Of a stretch of DNA of 64,000 bases, positions 53,725 through 64,000 are shown in pieces. A program made the position numbers and the translations under genes. This DNA is from Allolobophora icterica (taxonomy: Eukaryota; Annelida; Clitellata; Crassiclitellata; Lumbricidae). How positions within the stretch are numbered: position 1 is the first letter of the stretch; every line of letters starts with the position of its first letter. Location: the NCBI GenBank assembly GCA_963556255.1, contig OY744605.1, positions 86,268,028 to 86,332,027 of the forward strand. Reading direction: 5' to 3'. The notes below the pieces were generated by a model. That model made no database searches. It was not told the DNA's origin and worked only from the letters and a program-made list of their open reading frames with translations.

Positions 53725-53800
53725 CCCTAGCGGATCTAAATCCCCCACCTCACAGTTGATAATCCAACACACTAACCACTGGACCATCGTGAACCCTGTT
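53725..53800 (-). mobile_element. tRNA-derived SINE head in intron
   Basis: Minus strand: GATGGTCCAGTGGTTAGTGT (A-box TGGTCCAGTGG), GGATTATCAACTGTGAGGTG, then GGATTTAGATCC (B-box-like, 53,732-53,743). tRNA-like spacing; diverged. It lies in the last intron of the vWA gene. Confidence 0.65.
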
Positions 53801-53999
53801 TGAAAAGCTGTATAAGTGAGGGGTGGACAGCGCAAGAGAGAGGGTGAGTCTCCTGAAAGCAAGCCCCACCTTTTAATTAAGGGAATATGATAAATGGGTT
53901 GAGTGATTGAGACAAGGCAGGTGCCATGTAAATGAATCCAGAGGGTGACCCAAAGGACCCCGTATAAGAACCTATATAGGAGCCAATAGACGACCCCAA

Positions 54000-54480
54000 A
54001 AAGACGGATAAAGGAATAGGAGGAGAAGGAGCAGTAGGTGAAGGAGGAGGAGGAATAAACTAGGAGGAAAGTGGAAGAGGAGGAAGAAGATTAGAAAGAG
54101 GAGGAAGATGAGAAATACGAGATCATTGTTCCCTCATTCCTTTCCTCTCTTTCTTCTTCTTCTTCTTCTTCCTCCTCCAACTTCTCTTCTTCCTCCTTCT
54201 CCTCCGTTTCCACCTCGTCCCACTTCTCTTCCTCCTTCTACTTCTCCTCATTTTCCTTCTCCTCCTCTCCTCTCGGTCATATTCTCACTCCTTTTCCTTC
54301 TCTTCCTTCTTTCTCCTCCTCCTCCTCTTCCTCCTTCTCCTCTTCTAGATCCTCTTCCTCCTCCTATTCCTCCTCCTGTTCCTCCTCCTCCTGTTCCTCC
54401 TGTTGTTCCTCCTCCTCCTGTTCCTCCTGTTCCTCCTCCTGTTCCTCTTCTTCCTCATCCTCCTTGCCAGCGCTAGCGAC
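54000..54480. repeat. Purine/pyrimidine-rich intronic microsatellite (GGA/TCC)n
   Basis: 54,010-54,100 is GGA/GAA-rich and 54,150-54,465 is TTC/TCC-rich, so the two strands could fold back. ORFs are poly-P/S/L artefacts. Confidence 0.85.
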
Positions 54481-55080
54481 AACAAGACCGACCGTCTTCC
54501 TCCTTCATAAGCTGCGTCGACGCCTGTTGCCATCTGGTCCTCAACGAACCGAGGCGTCAGGGCATGTGGGTGTGTGGAGGAGGGGAAAGAGAAAGGGTTG
54601 AGTAAAACAAGGGCGATGTCCCAAGAGATGATGACACCCGCAGTCACTCGACACAGAAGCCGCTTCAGTTCAACCGAAAACAACACCAATTAACCCATCA
54701 ACAATGACGCCGACGGGACTAAAGGAGGGAGAGAGACAGGGAGAGACAAAAACAGACAGAGAGAGAGACAAAGAGAGACAGAGAGAGACAGAGAAACAAA
54801 GAAAGTCTTTTAAATGGCACATCTTTGTTGGTTCTTTGATGCTAATGAAAGTCGTCTGTTGCAGCAACAGGAGCGGCATCGTTTGATGGTGACGATGATG
54901 CTTCCTATGGGGTGAGGCGGTTTGTTTTCCGGAATGCAAGAGTGACAGGATCCAATCACCAGATGGCCACACGCAACGATAGCCCAACAAACAGTCGACA
55001 TTGAAGAATGGAATGCGAAAGGTCAGGAGGAAGATGGTCGAAAATAGGAAGAAACATTAGAAGGAAAAGTTTATTGACTT
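54481..55080. other. Intron, no exon recognised
   Basis: A (GAGA CA)n stretch lies at 54,728-54,800. No open stretch with splice signals and extracellular-protein features was found between the two vWA-gene exons. Confidence 0.4.
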
Positions 55081-55084
55081 CTTC

Positions 55085-55420
55085 AGTTATCCATCCATCC
55101 ACCTAACCATCCATCAATTCATTCATTCATCCATCCATACATATATATCCACCCATCCATCTATCCATTCATCTACCCATCCACCCATTCCTCCATCCAT
55201 CCATTTATCCATCTACCAAATTCATCCATCCACCCATTCATCCACCCTTCCATCCACCCAGTCCTCCATCCACCCATCAATCCATCCACCCATCCACCAC
55301 CTATTCAACAATCCATCCATCCGTTCCCCCAACCATCTATCCATCCATGCATTAATCTATCCATGCATCCATCCACCCGTCATTCCATCCGTCCATCCAT
55401 CCAACCATCCACATAGTGCA
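55085..55420. repeat. (ATCC)n degenerate microsatellite
   Basis: CCATCCATCCAT/CACCCATC words over about 330 bases, in the intron of the vWA gene. Confidence 0.9.
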
Positions 55421-56040
55421 TTTCACAGAGCCTATTTAAATACACCAACTCAGCGTCGTTCCTCTGCCAGCGTCAGCGAATAAGGCCACTCCTAAACCGA
55501 CGACGAGAGGTAAACTGTGTGTGAATTGCAACGTCTTCCAATTTCTCCGTCATAGTTTTGCTTAAAAGCTCGCAGATGTCGTGGGTTCAAATTTAATGCG
55601 ATGTTAACGACGAGAAGAAAGAGTGCCAGACATGATTTAGGGAGGGGAACGGCAGCCTCTTGTCAACAACAAATGAAAGGCGTTGCATGGGCGGTCATGT
55701 AAATGATCGGTTGAGAGGGTCTGTGGAGAGCGTGTTTCAGTCAGGTTGCTCCGGCGCAACAGTTTATGGTGGGCGCTGGACTGGTTTCGACGAAATGATC
55801 TCCGCATGGAGTTCTAAGGGATTCCATTCCAGATTCCGTTGTGACTCATAAGGCTGAATAACTAAGAAAAGAACGGATAAGGGGAGACTAAGGAGTCAGA
55901 CAGGCAGACATATCGACAGATAGGCAGACATACAGACATAAAGATATATAGACAGATAGACATACAGGCACAGAGACATATAGACAGACAGACAGATACA
56001 TCTTGGATTGACTGATGCGATAACTGTGCTCTTGAAGTTC
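55421..56040. other. Intron sequence, no exon recognised
   Basis: A plus-strand ORF of 63 codons (55,660-55,851) has no motif and lies antisense to the gene. An AGACAGA/GGCAGACATA-rich stretch lies at 55,895-56,000. Confidence 0.4.
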
Positions 56041-56049
56041 CCAGATTAT

Positions 56050-56530
56050 AATGGATCAGACTACTTTAGCCTAAACTAGACTATACTAGAATACAAAGAT
56101 TAGATTAGTTTAGACAAGATAAGACTAGACTAGACTAGAATAGAATAGAATAGAATAGAATAGAATAGACTAGAATAGACTAGAATAGAATAGAATATAC
56201 TAGATTAGATTTCCATAGCTTAGACTAGAAGAGTCCAGATTAGGCTAGACTAGAATAGACTGTACTAGACCAGTCTAGATTACACTGTGTAGAATAGAAT
56301 CAATAGATTACATTAGACTAGACCGGAATAGACTAGTGTAGGAAAGACTAGACTAGAATAGATTGGACTAGATTAGACTAGCATAGACTTTACTAGACAA
56401 GTCTAGACTATAGAGTAGAATAGATTCGATTAGACTAGAATAGAATAGACTAGGATCGAACAGGTTAGACTAGACTAGAATATTAGACTAGATTAGATTA
56501 GATTAATTCAGATTCGATTCGATTCGACTT
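56050..56530. repeat. (AGACT/AGAAT)n pentamer satellite
   Basis: Tandem five-base words TAGAC, TAGAA, TAGAT over about 470 bases, ending only some 40 bases from the donor of the large exon. Confidence 0.9.
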
Positions 56531-56568
56531 CAAAGCAGTTCATAAGTCGTGTGTAAGAGAGAACTTAC

Positions 56569-59500
56569 CGTCTTTGTCATTGTCATCGTCTGTCTTGGAG
56601 AGGTCGGTTCCTTTCGTTGGTTTCTGGTGCTTTGTCTTCTTCCCATCACCTCCAGCCACATTCTTCGGCGCCAGTCGAGGTCGAGTTGTCTTCGCAGATG
56701 GTGCCACAGTCGTCGACCGCAGGCCAGATGGGTGATGCTTCGTCTTGTTTCCCTGTTTATCTTTCGCTGACTTTGATTGATCGTTATCAGAGTTACCTCT
56801 TTCGTCATCGTCCTCAGTGTCTCTTGGGACCTTCTGGAACTCACCAGGTCCGACGTAGACATACCAGACGTCTCTACCGTCTTCATCTATTCCAGAACAT
56901 CCGGGTTCCCCGTCCACTTCAGCCTCGCCGGACTCGATATCCTCTGGCGACACGGATGGAGGTCCCTCTGGCACCGGTTCGTACACGCCTGGACAGGTGT
57001 AACGGTGCCAGACAAGAAGACCCTTATCATCCGGTGCCCAAAATCCGGTCTTTCCGTTCGGGTCGAGGATGACGTTGTTTCCTCTTCTTCTTCCGGAATC
57101 CGGTGGAGTCCAGTCCTCCCAAGAAGCTTTAGTCGAGGTTTCTGCTTCGACCACATTGCCTCGAAATTCCTGTGGTGCTACATCATGTCCTGGTCTGCCG
57201 TAGGGGTTCCCGTGCCTGTCGACTTCCCGCACTCCATTTCCATTTCCGTTTCCATTTCCGTTTCCATTTCCATTTCCGTAATCTCGGATGGGGTGTCCAG
57301 GTCTGACATTCCGATGATCAGAGTCGGTTGAATCGATGGGTCGACTAGAACGGTCCTTGTCGAACTTCAGCCTTTCAGAGAGCTCCTTCGACGGGTAACC
57401 GTACAACAACTGGTTCCCGTTCTCGTCGAAGACCCAGATTCCAACGTAGTGCGTCCCGTTGATAACGCAGCCGATCACTCTCCTAGTTCCCGTCGGTTTC
57501 TTCGCCCAGATCTTTCCGCCATCGACGTAGACCTCGTCCTCTTCGTCGATGACTGGAATTTTCAGGTTTGGAGCATCGACGACCTTCAATCGCTCGAAGT
57601 TTCCGTCTGAATCGAACTTATATACTCCAACTTCCGGTTTCTCGCTATGCACCTCACGTCCGGGCCATACTCTTGGTCTTGAGTTTTCGTCGACGAATTC
57701 GATGTCTCCGTCTCTGGCTGATCCTGGTCTTCCTCTTCCAGATGGCGACAGAGTAGCTGCGATGTCCCCGTGGTTTCTTCCCGGTCCTGGGTAGTTAACT
57801 GATGACTCTGGCTTTCCTCCGACGGCGTGGTAACCGTCCTCTTCGTCAGAGCCTATGGGCTTCTTTCGGAATTCACCCGGACCAACGTAGGTGTAGACGA
57901 CATCGTCTCCATTGTCGTCCACTCCGGCGCATTCCGCCTGTCCATCTACGATCGGTTGACCATTCTCGTCAGTCGCTGGAACATCCGGCACCTGGACATA
58001 CACACCTGGACAGGTGTACAGATACCACACCTGTCGGCCTTTTTCGTTAACGCCCCAGTACCCATTCCTTCCGTCTGGGTCAACTACCTCCTGAGGATTG
58101 TGCTCAGTGTCCTCACCTGGAAATTTGGATTCGATTGGGTCAGAGGTCAAACCTCCGTTGTTCCGTTCTTCGTCTCCTCTGGGTTCCTGTCTGCCTCCAA
58201 GTGGTAGTGCCTCAGTCGAATTCTCCTCGGAGGATGATCCGTCTCCATTTTCGTCAGGGTAAACGAGCTCAAATTCCCCCGGACTGACGTAGAGATAGTA
58301 CACATCCCTACCCTTGTCATCCTTGCCCCAGTATCCAGGTACTTCAGCTTCGTCGGTTTGTGGTCCTTCTGTTTCATCTTCATCTTCGTTTAGTCTTACT
58401 GGATGATCTCCATCTTCGTTTCTCGAATCAAAACCCTCTCCTATCTCGTACTCTGAGTCCGTGTAAGGGCTTCCAATATCTGGAATCTTACTCGACCTGG
58501 AACCAACCTCGTCTTGTTCTCGACGATGTTCTCCAGTCTCGAGGATTATCTGAGGTCCACTCCGAATCCGATCTGAGAGGTCAGTCGACGGGTACCCGAA
58601 CCACTTCCGGTTTCCATCTTCGTCGAAGATCCAGTGTCCGATGTAGTGCGTTCCATTGATGATGCAGCCGATCAATCTCCTCTTGCCATTCTTCTCGAGG
58701 ATCCAGATTTCGTCTCCTTCGATAAACATCTTGCTGTCGTCGGGAATCGGTGTCAACTGGCCAACATCGATATCACCCTCGGAGCCCTTCTCTCGGACCA
58801 GTTTCCCGTCCTTGTCAAAGGTATAGATGCCGTGTTCTGAACTGCCTGTCGGTGGGAATATCTTCTTATCTCCCTTTCCATTTCCTTTTCCATCTCCATC
58901 TCCATCTCCATTTCCGTTTCCATTTCCGTTTCCATCTCCGTTTCCATTTCCGTTTCCATTTCCGTTTCCATTTCCATTTCCATTTCCGTTTCCATTTCCG
59001 TTTCCATTTTCGTCATCACCTCCATTTCCATAATCGTCACCATTTCCATCTCCCTCGTTCCACCATCCATTCCCATTATCAGAATTCGATCCGTCAACGT
59101 TTGGTTTCAGCGTTGATCTTCTCTGCGTATGCGTATGTTCATTGTCTCCGTCATATGTGTCTGTATCCGGTCTCCACACTTCTCGATCGTAGATGGATGT
59201 CAGGTTCTTTCCCAGCAGTTCGTGGAATCTTGATTCTTCTGGATCGATGGGAATGTACACTGGAGGTTTCTGGATGTCCGGACTCCTTCGAGTCTCAAAC
59301 CGGATAGTCGGTCTCGTTGGCTCCACCGCTCCAACTGCCAAGGAACTACGATCCTTGATCACTTGTTCCAGGGTGACCTTGACATTCTTCTCAGAGTCAC
59401 CTTCGTGGAAATCGGACTCAGATCCAGGCCTGCGATCGGAGTCCGGGTGACCTGAACCATGTGATCCATCTGAACCCGATGGCTTCGATGCGCCAACAAT

Positions 59501-59661
59501 GGATGATTCGGTCCGTTCCTTGAAACTAGGAGTGGCAAAGCCTCGATTCAAGGTATCACCTGAAGCATCTGTGGATGTCTTAGGTGCAATTGTGGTGTGG
59601 CGTCTGTGAGTAGTAGCGGCTCTAGTGGTTGATCTTGGGGCAGTAGTTGGTGGGTGGGTCA
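56569..59661 (-). CDS. Large exon of an acidic Gly-Asn-rich extracellular repeat protein
   Basis: A 3,093-base exon (exactly 1,031 codons, phase 1 at both ends) lies between a CCTTGCAG acceptor (59,662) and a GTAAGT donor (56,568-56,563). In residue numbers of the open frame (first base at 59,680), a Thr-rich start gives way to an acidic region. Two diverged super-repeats follow. Each has a (GN)n block (219-270; 802-816), a module with IGC.INGTHY.G.W.FDE.GN (285-372; 685-772), and Cys-Pro-Gly modules YTCPGVY..VP and CxGxDxxGxD..YxYVGPGEF (449-472, 540-608, 879-952). NGT in each INGTHY is an N-glycosylation site. No known domain is recognised. The 5' exons, with the expected signal peptide, were not found. 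It probably joins the vWA exon at 53,604. Confidence 0.85.
58871..59026 (-). repeat. Coding microsatellite encoding (Gly-Asn)n
   Basis: A 6-base unit GGAAAT / GGAAAC within the large exon, about 25 units, with GAT and AAG variants toward the end. Units are multiples of three, so length changes would keep frame. A shorter relative is at 57,233-57,277. Confidence 0.9.
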
Positions 59662-59867
59662 CTGCAAGGAAAAAATCCAAGACTTGAGTTAGTTTCAGTA
59701 GCCAAACTAGACGGAGAAAAGTCTGAACAATCTTAAGTTACATGTCTTTCTGTTTGTTTGCGTCTATATCTTCATTTGTCATCGTCCATATGTTTGTCTA
59801 TTTTTAATCTCTCTTAGTTATTGTTTTTATTGCCATGATATAATTTATTATGACATAATAAATGATG

Positions 59868-60320
59868 TCAAGGATAATGATGATTACAATGATGACGATG
59901 ATGTTGGTGATGATGATGACGACGACGACGACGACGATTGTGATGATGATGAGGTGATGAATATGATGTGATGTAATGTAATGTACATATCCCTTTCGGT
60001 GCCAGGTCAGGATCGAGGGAGGTCAACCCGAGGAGACAGCATGGTGCCACGGTGGTAATCGGTGATGATGGTGGTTGTGTGGATGCGCAGGAATAGCATC
60101 AGGATAGGATAGCTTGAAGAGTTTGGTTTTCAGTCGTGAGTGGAAAGCTGCAGAGGAGAGTGCAAGTGGACGAGAGATTAAATTAACAGACGAGATAGGA
60201 CGATGAGCAAACAGGCGGAGATCTTTTTGGGAGTTCGTTCCAAAGAGCAGGTGCGTCGTAGACTATGGAGCGGTTGCAGAATGTTAGAGAGGAGGAGGCT
60301 GGAGGTCGAGATAAAGATAG
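59868..60320 (-). mobile_element. L2-like LINE 3' end with triplet tail
   Basis: The minus strand reads SSLTFCNRSIVYDAPALWNELPKR, then FHSRLKTKLFKLSYPD and GLTSLDPDLAPKGICTLHYI, the same block order as at 13.0 kb. A (CATCGT/CATCAT)n region at 59,870-59,950 forms the tail. It lies just upstream (5' side) of the large exon. Confidence 0.75.
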
Positions 60321-60499
60321 GTGCGTTGATGAAAAGAGAAACAGAGGCAGAGAAAGATACAAAGACAAAATAGGGACAGACAAAGAGTGAAACTGTCTTG
60401 CAAGAGAATCCATTAAAGGAATTACGAATAAATAAAAAGACATTGGATAGGGAAGACGAAGAAGAATGTGAAGAAATGTAAAGGAGAATGTGAGGGAAA

Positions 60500-60720
60500 C
60501 ATAAAGCAAACGAGAGGAGGAAGAAGAAGAAATGGAAGAAGAAATGGAAGAAGAAGAAGATATGGAAGAAGAAGAAGAAGAAGAAGAAGAAGAAGAAGAA
60601 GAAGAAGAAGAAGAAGAAGAAGAAGAAGAAGAAGAAGGAGGAGGAGGAGGAGGATAAAAATAAAGAACAAAAAGAAGAACAAAAAGAAGAACAAAAAGAA
60701 GAAAGGAAGAAGAAGTACAA
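60500..60720. repeat. (GAA)n microsatellite
   Basis: About 40 AAG triplets with GGA and GAAC variants. Poly-F/L or poly-R/K ORFs here are artefacts. Confidence 0.95.
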
Positions 60721-61009
60721 ATAGAAAAAAGAGGAAGAAGAGGAAGAAAGAAAGAAGAAGAATGGTAAGATTAGGGAGCAGACGAAGAAGAAGTAAAAAG
60801 ACGGAGGAGGAGGACAAGGAGGAGGACGACGAGGAGTAGGAAAAGAAGGAGGAACAGGAGAATAGAAAGACAGATGGATGGATAGCTGCCTGGATGGTCG
60901 GCTGGCTGACTGGATGGATGGATTGATTGATGGACTGGTGGATGAGGGGGTGGTTGAATGAATTTATAGATAAATGGATGATTCTATGGTTAGGTAGATA
61001 GGTGGATGG
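60721..61009. repeat. GGA-rich and (GGAT)n DNA
   Basis: GGAGGA words, then TGGATGGATGG words at 60,870-61,000. No gene. Confidence 0.8.
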
Positions 61010-61475
61010 ACAGATAGATGGGAGGATGGTTGAATGAAAAGATTCATGACTGGAGACAGGGAGGCAGGCAGAGAGCAAAGTAGGGAGGAAGATGGGTATA
61101 GGGAGAAAGGTAAGTAGGACATGCAATCAACAATGGTCGTTACAAAGAGCTATTGTAAAGGAAAAGCGTCTATTCTTCGAGATAGGAGCTCCGACATTGT
61201 TATCCTTCCAACTGCCTCTCCTTCTCTTAGGGTCTCCTTCAGGCGTCATTCCTCTCCGCACAAGATATCGACGCTCATCCAGCTCTTCCCATATCTATGG
61301 AGGCCGAAAGACGACTGGAAAAGCGACGCCGTTGGAGGTGGGATGTGACGTCAGTAAGTTCTCTACGAACCTCCGGAAATATTTGTCATTATCTTCTGCC
61401 GGAATCGTCTCGGATGCTTAAGCTCGTCTGTAGGGGAAGTTTGGAAATGGAGCGGAATTAAAACCGGTTTCTAAG
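61010..61475 (-). repeat. Right arm of the 11-kb-spaced inverted repeat
   Basis: Reverse match of 49,466-49,995 (AAGCTTAGAAACCGG at the 61,475 end; ATGAATCTTTTCATTC near 61,035). Shared landmarks include ACGACGCTCATCCAGCTCTT, GGGAAGTTTGGAAATG and GACGTCAG. Small indels and substitutions show that the arms diverged after duplication. Confidence 0.85.
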
Positions 61476-62200
61476 CTTTCTCTGTGTCTCTGTATCTGCA
61501 ATTGTCTCTGTGTTTGTGACTGTTGTTACCTCTGTGTTTCTCTGTCTCTGGCATTGTCTGTGTCTGTGTCTATCTTTGTCTGCTTCTGTTCGTGCCCAAC
61601 CAAAGAGAATACGCGGTATTCAATTCTCTAGGCCAACTATGGACAAAGGAACGCTTGGTACGCAGGTCTTGGGGACAAACCATAGACAGAGGAATTTGAG
61701 GAATGGAAAGGAAGGAGAAGGACGATGGGGGGAAAAGGAGGAGGATTTTAAAAGAAGGAGGAGAAATCAAAAGGAATTCAAAGGAGGAGGATTCAAAAAG
61801 AGGCGGAGAAGGAGGATTGGAAATGAAAGAGAATTGGAAAAGGATGAAGAGGGAGGAGGATTGGAAAAAAATAAGAGAAGGAGAAGGATTTAACAAGAGG
61901 AGAAGAAGGAGGATTGAAAAAGAAGAACTAGGATAAGAAAAGGACGAGGAGGATTGGAAACGAAGACAGAGGAGGACCTTAACAGGATGAGGAGGAGGAT
62001 TGGAAAAGAAAAAACAGGAGGCGGTGGAGGATTGAAAAAGAAGAGGGAGGATGAAGAATGTGAGGAGTAGGGAAAGAAAAAAGATGAGCAGGCATCGGAA
62101 ATAAGTTTTTTATTGAGGCTGAGGTAAACGCCCGATCGTGAAAGAAGTGACATTTGGAAATGCAGAACAGATGTCATCCATTGAAACCATCAGAGCCAGC
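61476..62200. repeat. Purine-rich simple DNA, no gene
   Basis: 61,690-62,080 is an irregular (GGAGGATT, GGAGAAGGA)n purine tract. The 127-codon ORF reading RRRRIGNERE is a product of this composition. (CAT)n is at 62,200-62,230. Confidence 0.75.
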
Positions 62201-62900
62201 ATCATCATCATCATCATCATCATCATCACCATCAACGGTAACATAACCTAAACGAAGGTCAATCTCATCTCTCCTATTCTTTGTCCTCATTCACTTCCTC
62301 TCAATTCTCCGCTTCCCCATCTTTAACCTTCTTCTCATTCCTCATCTTCCTCCTTCCCATCTTCCATATCTTCCTGCTTCTTATTCCCCATTTTCCTCTC
62401 TTCCTCATTCATAGCCTCCTCCTTCTTAGCCTTCTACCTCTCCTCTTCCACCTCCTCAGCCTCTTTCGAATCATCTTCCTATTTCTTCTGTCCATCCTGT
62501 CTCCTTCTCCACATCTTCCCTTTTCCTTCTCCACATCTTCCTCCTTCTCCTCCTTCCTGTCCTAGTATTTCTCCTGTTCCTCTTCTTGTTGTCCCTTTCT
62601 CCTCATCGTGTAGTAAAACGGGTCAATAAATTTTAGATGAGGACTGTGAGGATCATTATGAGGATTATCATGAGGATGACTGAGGATGATCGTCAGGATC
62701 AGTGTGAGGATCATTTAGAGGACGACTGTGAGGATGATTTGAGGATCATTGTGAGAATTCTTGTGAGGACGAATGCACTAATAAAAGTCGCTGAAATAAA
62801 AAAAAACGAGGAAGAGAGGCGGATGGAATGATAACTTCAAACAGATGTTGCCATGGAAACAGTTAAACAACAAATACTTCAACGCTCTGACAAACTCTCC
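62201..62900. repeat. Pyrimidine-rich DNA and GAGGATCATT repeat, no gene
   Basis: 62,280-62,580 is TTCC/TCCT-rich. 62,636-62,775 has about 10 copies of a GAGGATnATt-like 12-15-base unit (GTGAGGATCATTATGAGGATTATC..). Confidence 0.7.
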
Positions 62901-62909
62901 TATTTTCTT

Positions 62910-63250
62910 CAACATACATATTAGTGAATCCATCAAAGCATCAACGAACACATAATACATACTCAAGTACATACGTACATAAGCAAATGCATACATATAT
63001 ACATATATACATAACAAATTACGTCATATATATAAAAACAATGTATCCTATACATCCCTATATACTTGTATACATTATATACATGCATACATACATACGT
63101 GCACACATACAAAAATATATGTATGCATGCATATATACATACATAATTTCATATATACATACATACACATACGTAAAAACGTAAATACCTACATAAATAC
63201 ATACATACATACATACATAAATACATACATATATACATGCACACATACAT
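62910..63250. repeat. (ATACAT)n degenerate microsatellite
   Basis: ACATACAT/ATATATACAT words over about 340 bases; ORFs of Y/I/H repeats are artefacts. Confidence 0.9.
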
Positions 63251-63264
63251 ACAAAGAAAAGAAG

Positions 63265-63312
63265 AAGAGTCGACAGTCCTGCACGCTAACCACTACACTC
63301 CACCCCCCCCAC
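63265..63312 (-). mobile_element. tRNA-derived SINE head fragment
   Basis: Minus strand: GGTGGAGTGTAGTGGTTAGC, an A-box region like those of the other SINEs, then GTGCAGGACTGTCGACTC. The B-box part is missing, replaced by an AG-rich run. Confidence 0.5.
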
Positions 63313-64000
63313 ACCCGGGCCACGTCCTGCACCAACTATTACCTCCAACCAAGTCCACCTACTATATACTCCCTCCGTCCTTGTGCCCAATACCGTATAA
63401 TTCCCCCATCCGACAGCCTGATGCGCAAAACATCTATTGTTACTTTTGAACTGTGTTCATTAGATGTCTCTACTCAGAAAAGCGATTAGCAAGTGACTAA
63501 TAAAAAATACACTTACTTACTTACATGCTCACAAGAACATCCCAAAGGTATGTGCTTAAACAAACATTCCAAGTATTGAAATAATAGGCCGGGTTATTTG
63601 TTTCCTCCAGCAATTTAATTGCCTTAGGTCCGCGGCTCACTTGAAAGGGAGCCAACTGGTGCGTCGCTATACATAACAAATTACAGAAATTACGTCATAT
63701 ATACAACGTATCCTGCAGATAAAGATACAGACAATAATATCAAGACAGAGGCAAACTGTGTTTCCTGAATATTCAGACACAGATAAACTATACATATTTG
63801 TTGTTACTGAAAGAGAGACGGTGAGGGGAAGGTGAGGGGGAGAGAAATAGGAAACAGAAGTTCATGTATTATTGGAGTGTTATTCATCTTAACACTCAAG
63901 TAACAAGTATGCGTGTAATGGCGGTTGCAGTGAATTTTGATGGTGATGCCTGTAACAACGACTGTAATGATGATGACGATGATGATGATTATAGCGATGA
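63313..64000. other. No gene recognised
   Basis: 63,494-63,525 (AATAAAAAATACACTTACTTACTTAC) is another ACTT-tail retroelement end. 63,968-64,000 is a GATGAT microsatellite cut by the window edge. Nothing else. Confidence 0.5.

Noticed and set aside
56617..59307. Plus-strand ORFs of up to 185 codons
   Set aside because: Antisense shadows of the large minus-strand exon, which has splice sites and repeated modules.
60178..61126. ORFs of 108-234 codons rich in Leu/Phe or Arg/Lys
   Set aside because: Produced by (GAA)n and GGA-rich DNA; no start context or splice signals.

Overview
This window is nuclear DNA of a metazoan, most likely a marine invertebrate. Introns have GT..AG ends, and the window carries an animal-type U2 snRNA gene, a Ly6/uPAR three-finger gene, a vWA-domain gene and a THAP-like exon. 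It also has many 3'-truncated LINEs, tRNA-derived SINEs, hAT- and piggyBac-type DNA elements and abundant microsatellites. The U2 sequence (AUCAAAGUGUAG near its 5' end) and frequent TAGGCCTA words make me lean to an echinoderm or another deuterostome invertebrate, but the phylum cannot be settled from the sequence alone. Nothing bacterial or viral is recognised.

Layout. From 1 to about 45 kb the DNA is gene-poor. It is a mosaic of LINE 3' ends (RTE-like, L2/CR1-like, Jockey-like), DNA-transposon derivatives with visible target duplications (hAT type at 4.2, 16.7 and 28.7 kb; a 9-bp-TSD element at 42.3 kb; piggyBac type at 23.6 and 25.2 kb), a GC-rich minisatellite at 9.1-10.3 kb, and dozens of copies of a modular dispersed repeat. 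That repeat is recognised by three conserved words: AAAGGTGTCTAA, AGCGACATCTTGTGGC and GGAGGAGGGCGACGCTAATCAT. The centrepiece is 29.6-35.3 kb. There an apparently intact 5.47-kb two-ORF non-LTR retrotransposon of the Keno/Tx1 type sits inside a U2 snRNA gene on the minus strand, flanked by a perfect 16-bp duplication of U2 sequence.

From about 45 kb to the end the modular repeat disappears, microsatellites dominate, and two genes can be reconstructed. A TATA-driven four-exon plus-strand gene (45.08-48.22 kb) encodes a secreted Ly6/uPAR (LU) protein of 226 residues with a Gly/His-rich insert. It is convergent with a minus-strand gene whose last two recognisable exons (59.66-56.57 kb and 53.60-53.01 kb) encode a very acidic, Gly-Asn-rich repeat protein ending in a von Willebrand A domain. 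Both look like extracellular proteins. A pair of about 0.5-kb inverted repeats (49.47-50.0 and 61.0-61.48 kb) brackets the vWA gene. Weaker gene candidates are a THAP-like first exon at 39.1 kb, a possible coding exon at 5.5-5.8 kb and a possible short gene at 17.0-17.7 kb. Clade names for the LINE fragments come from reading protein motifs only.
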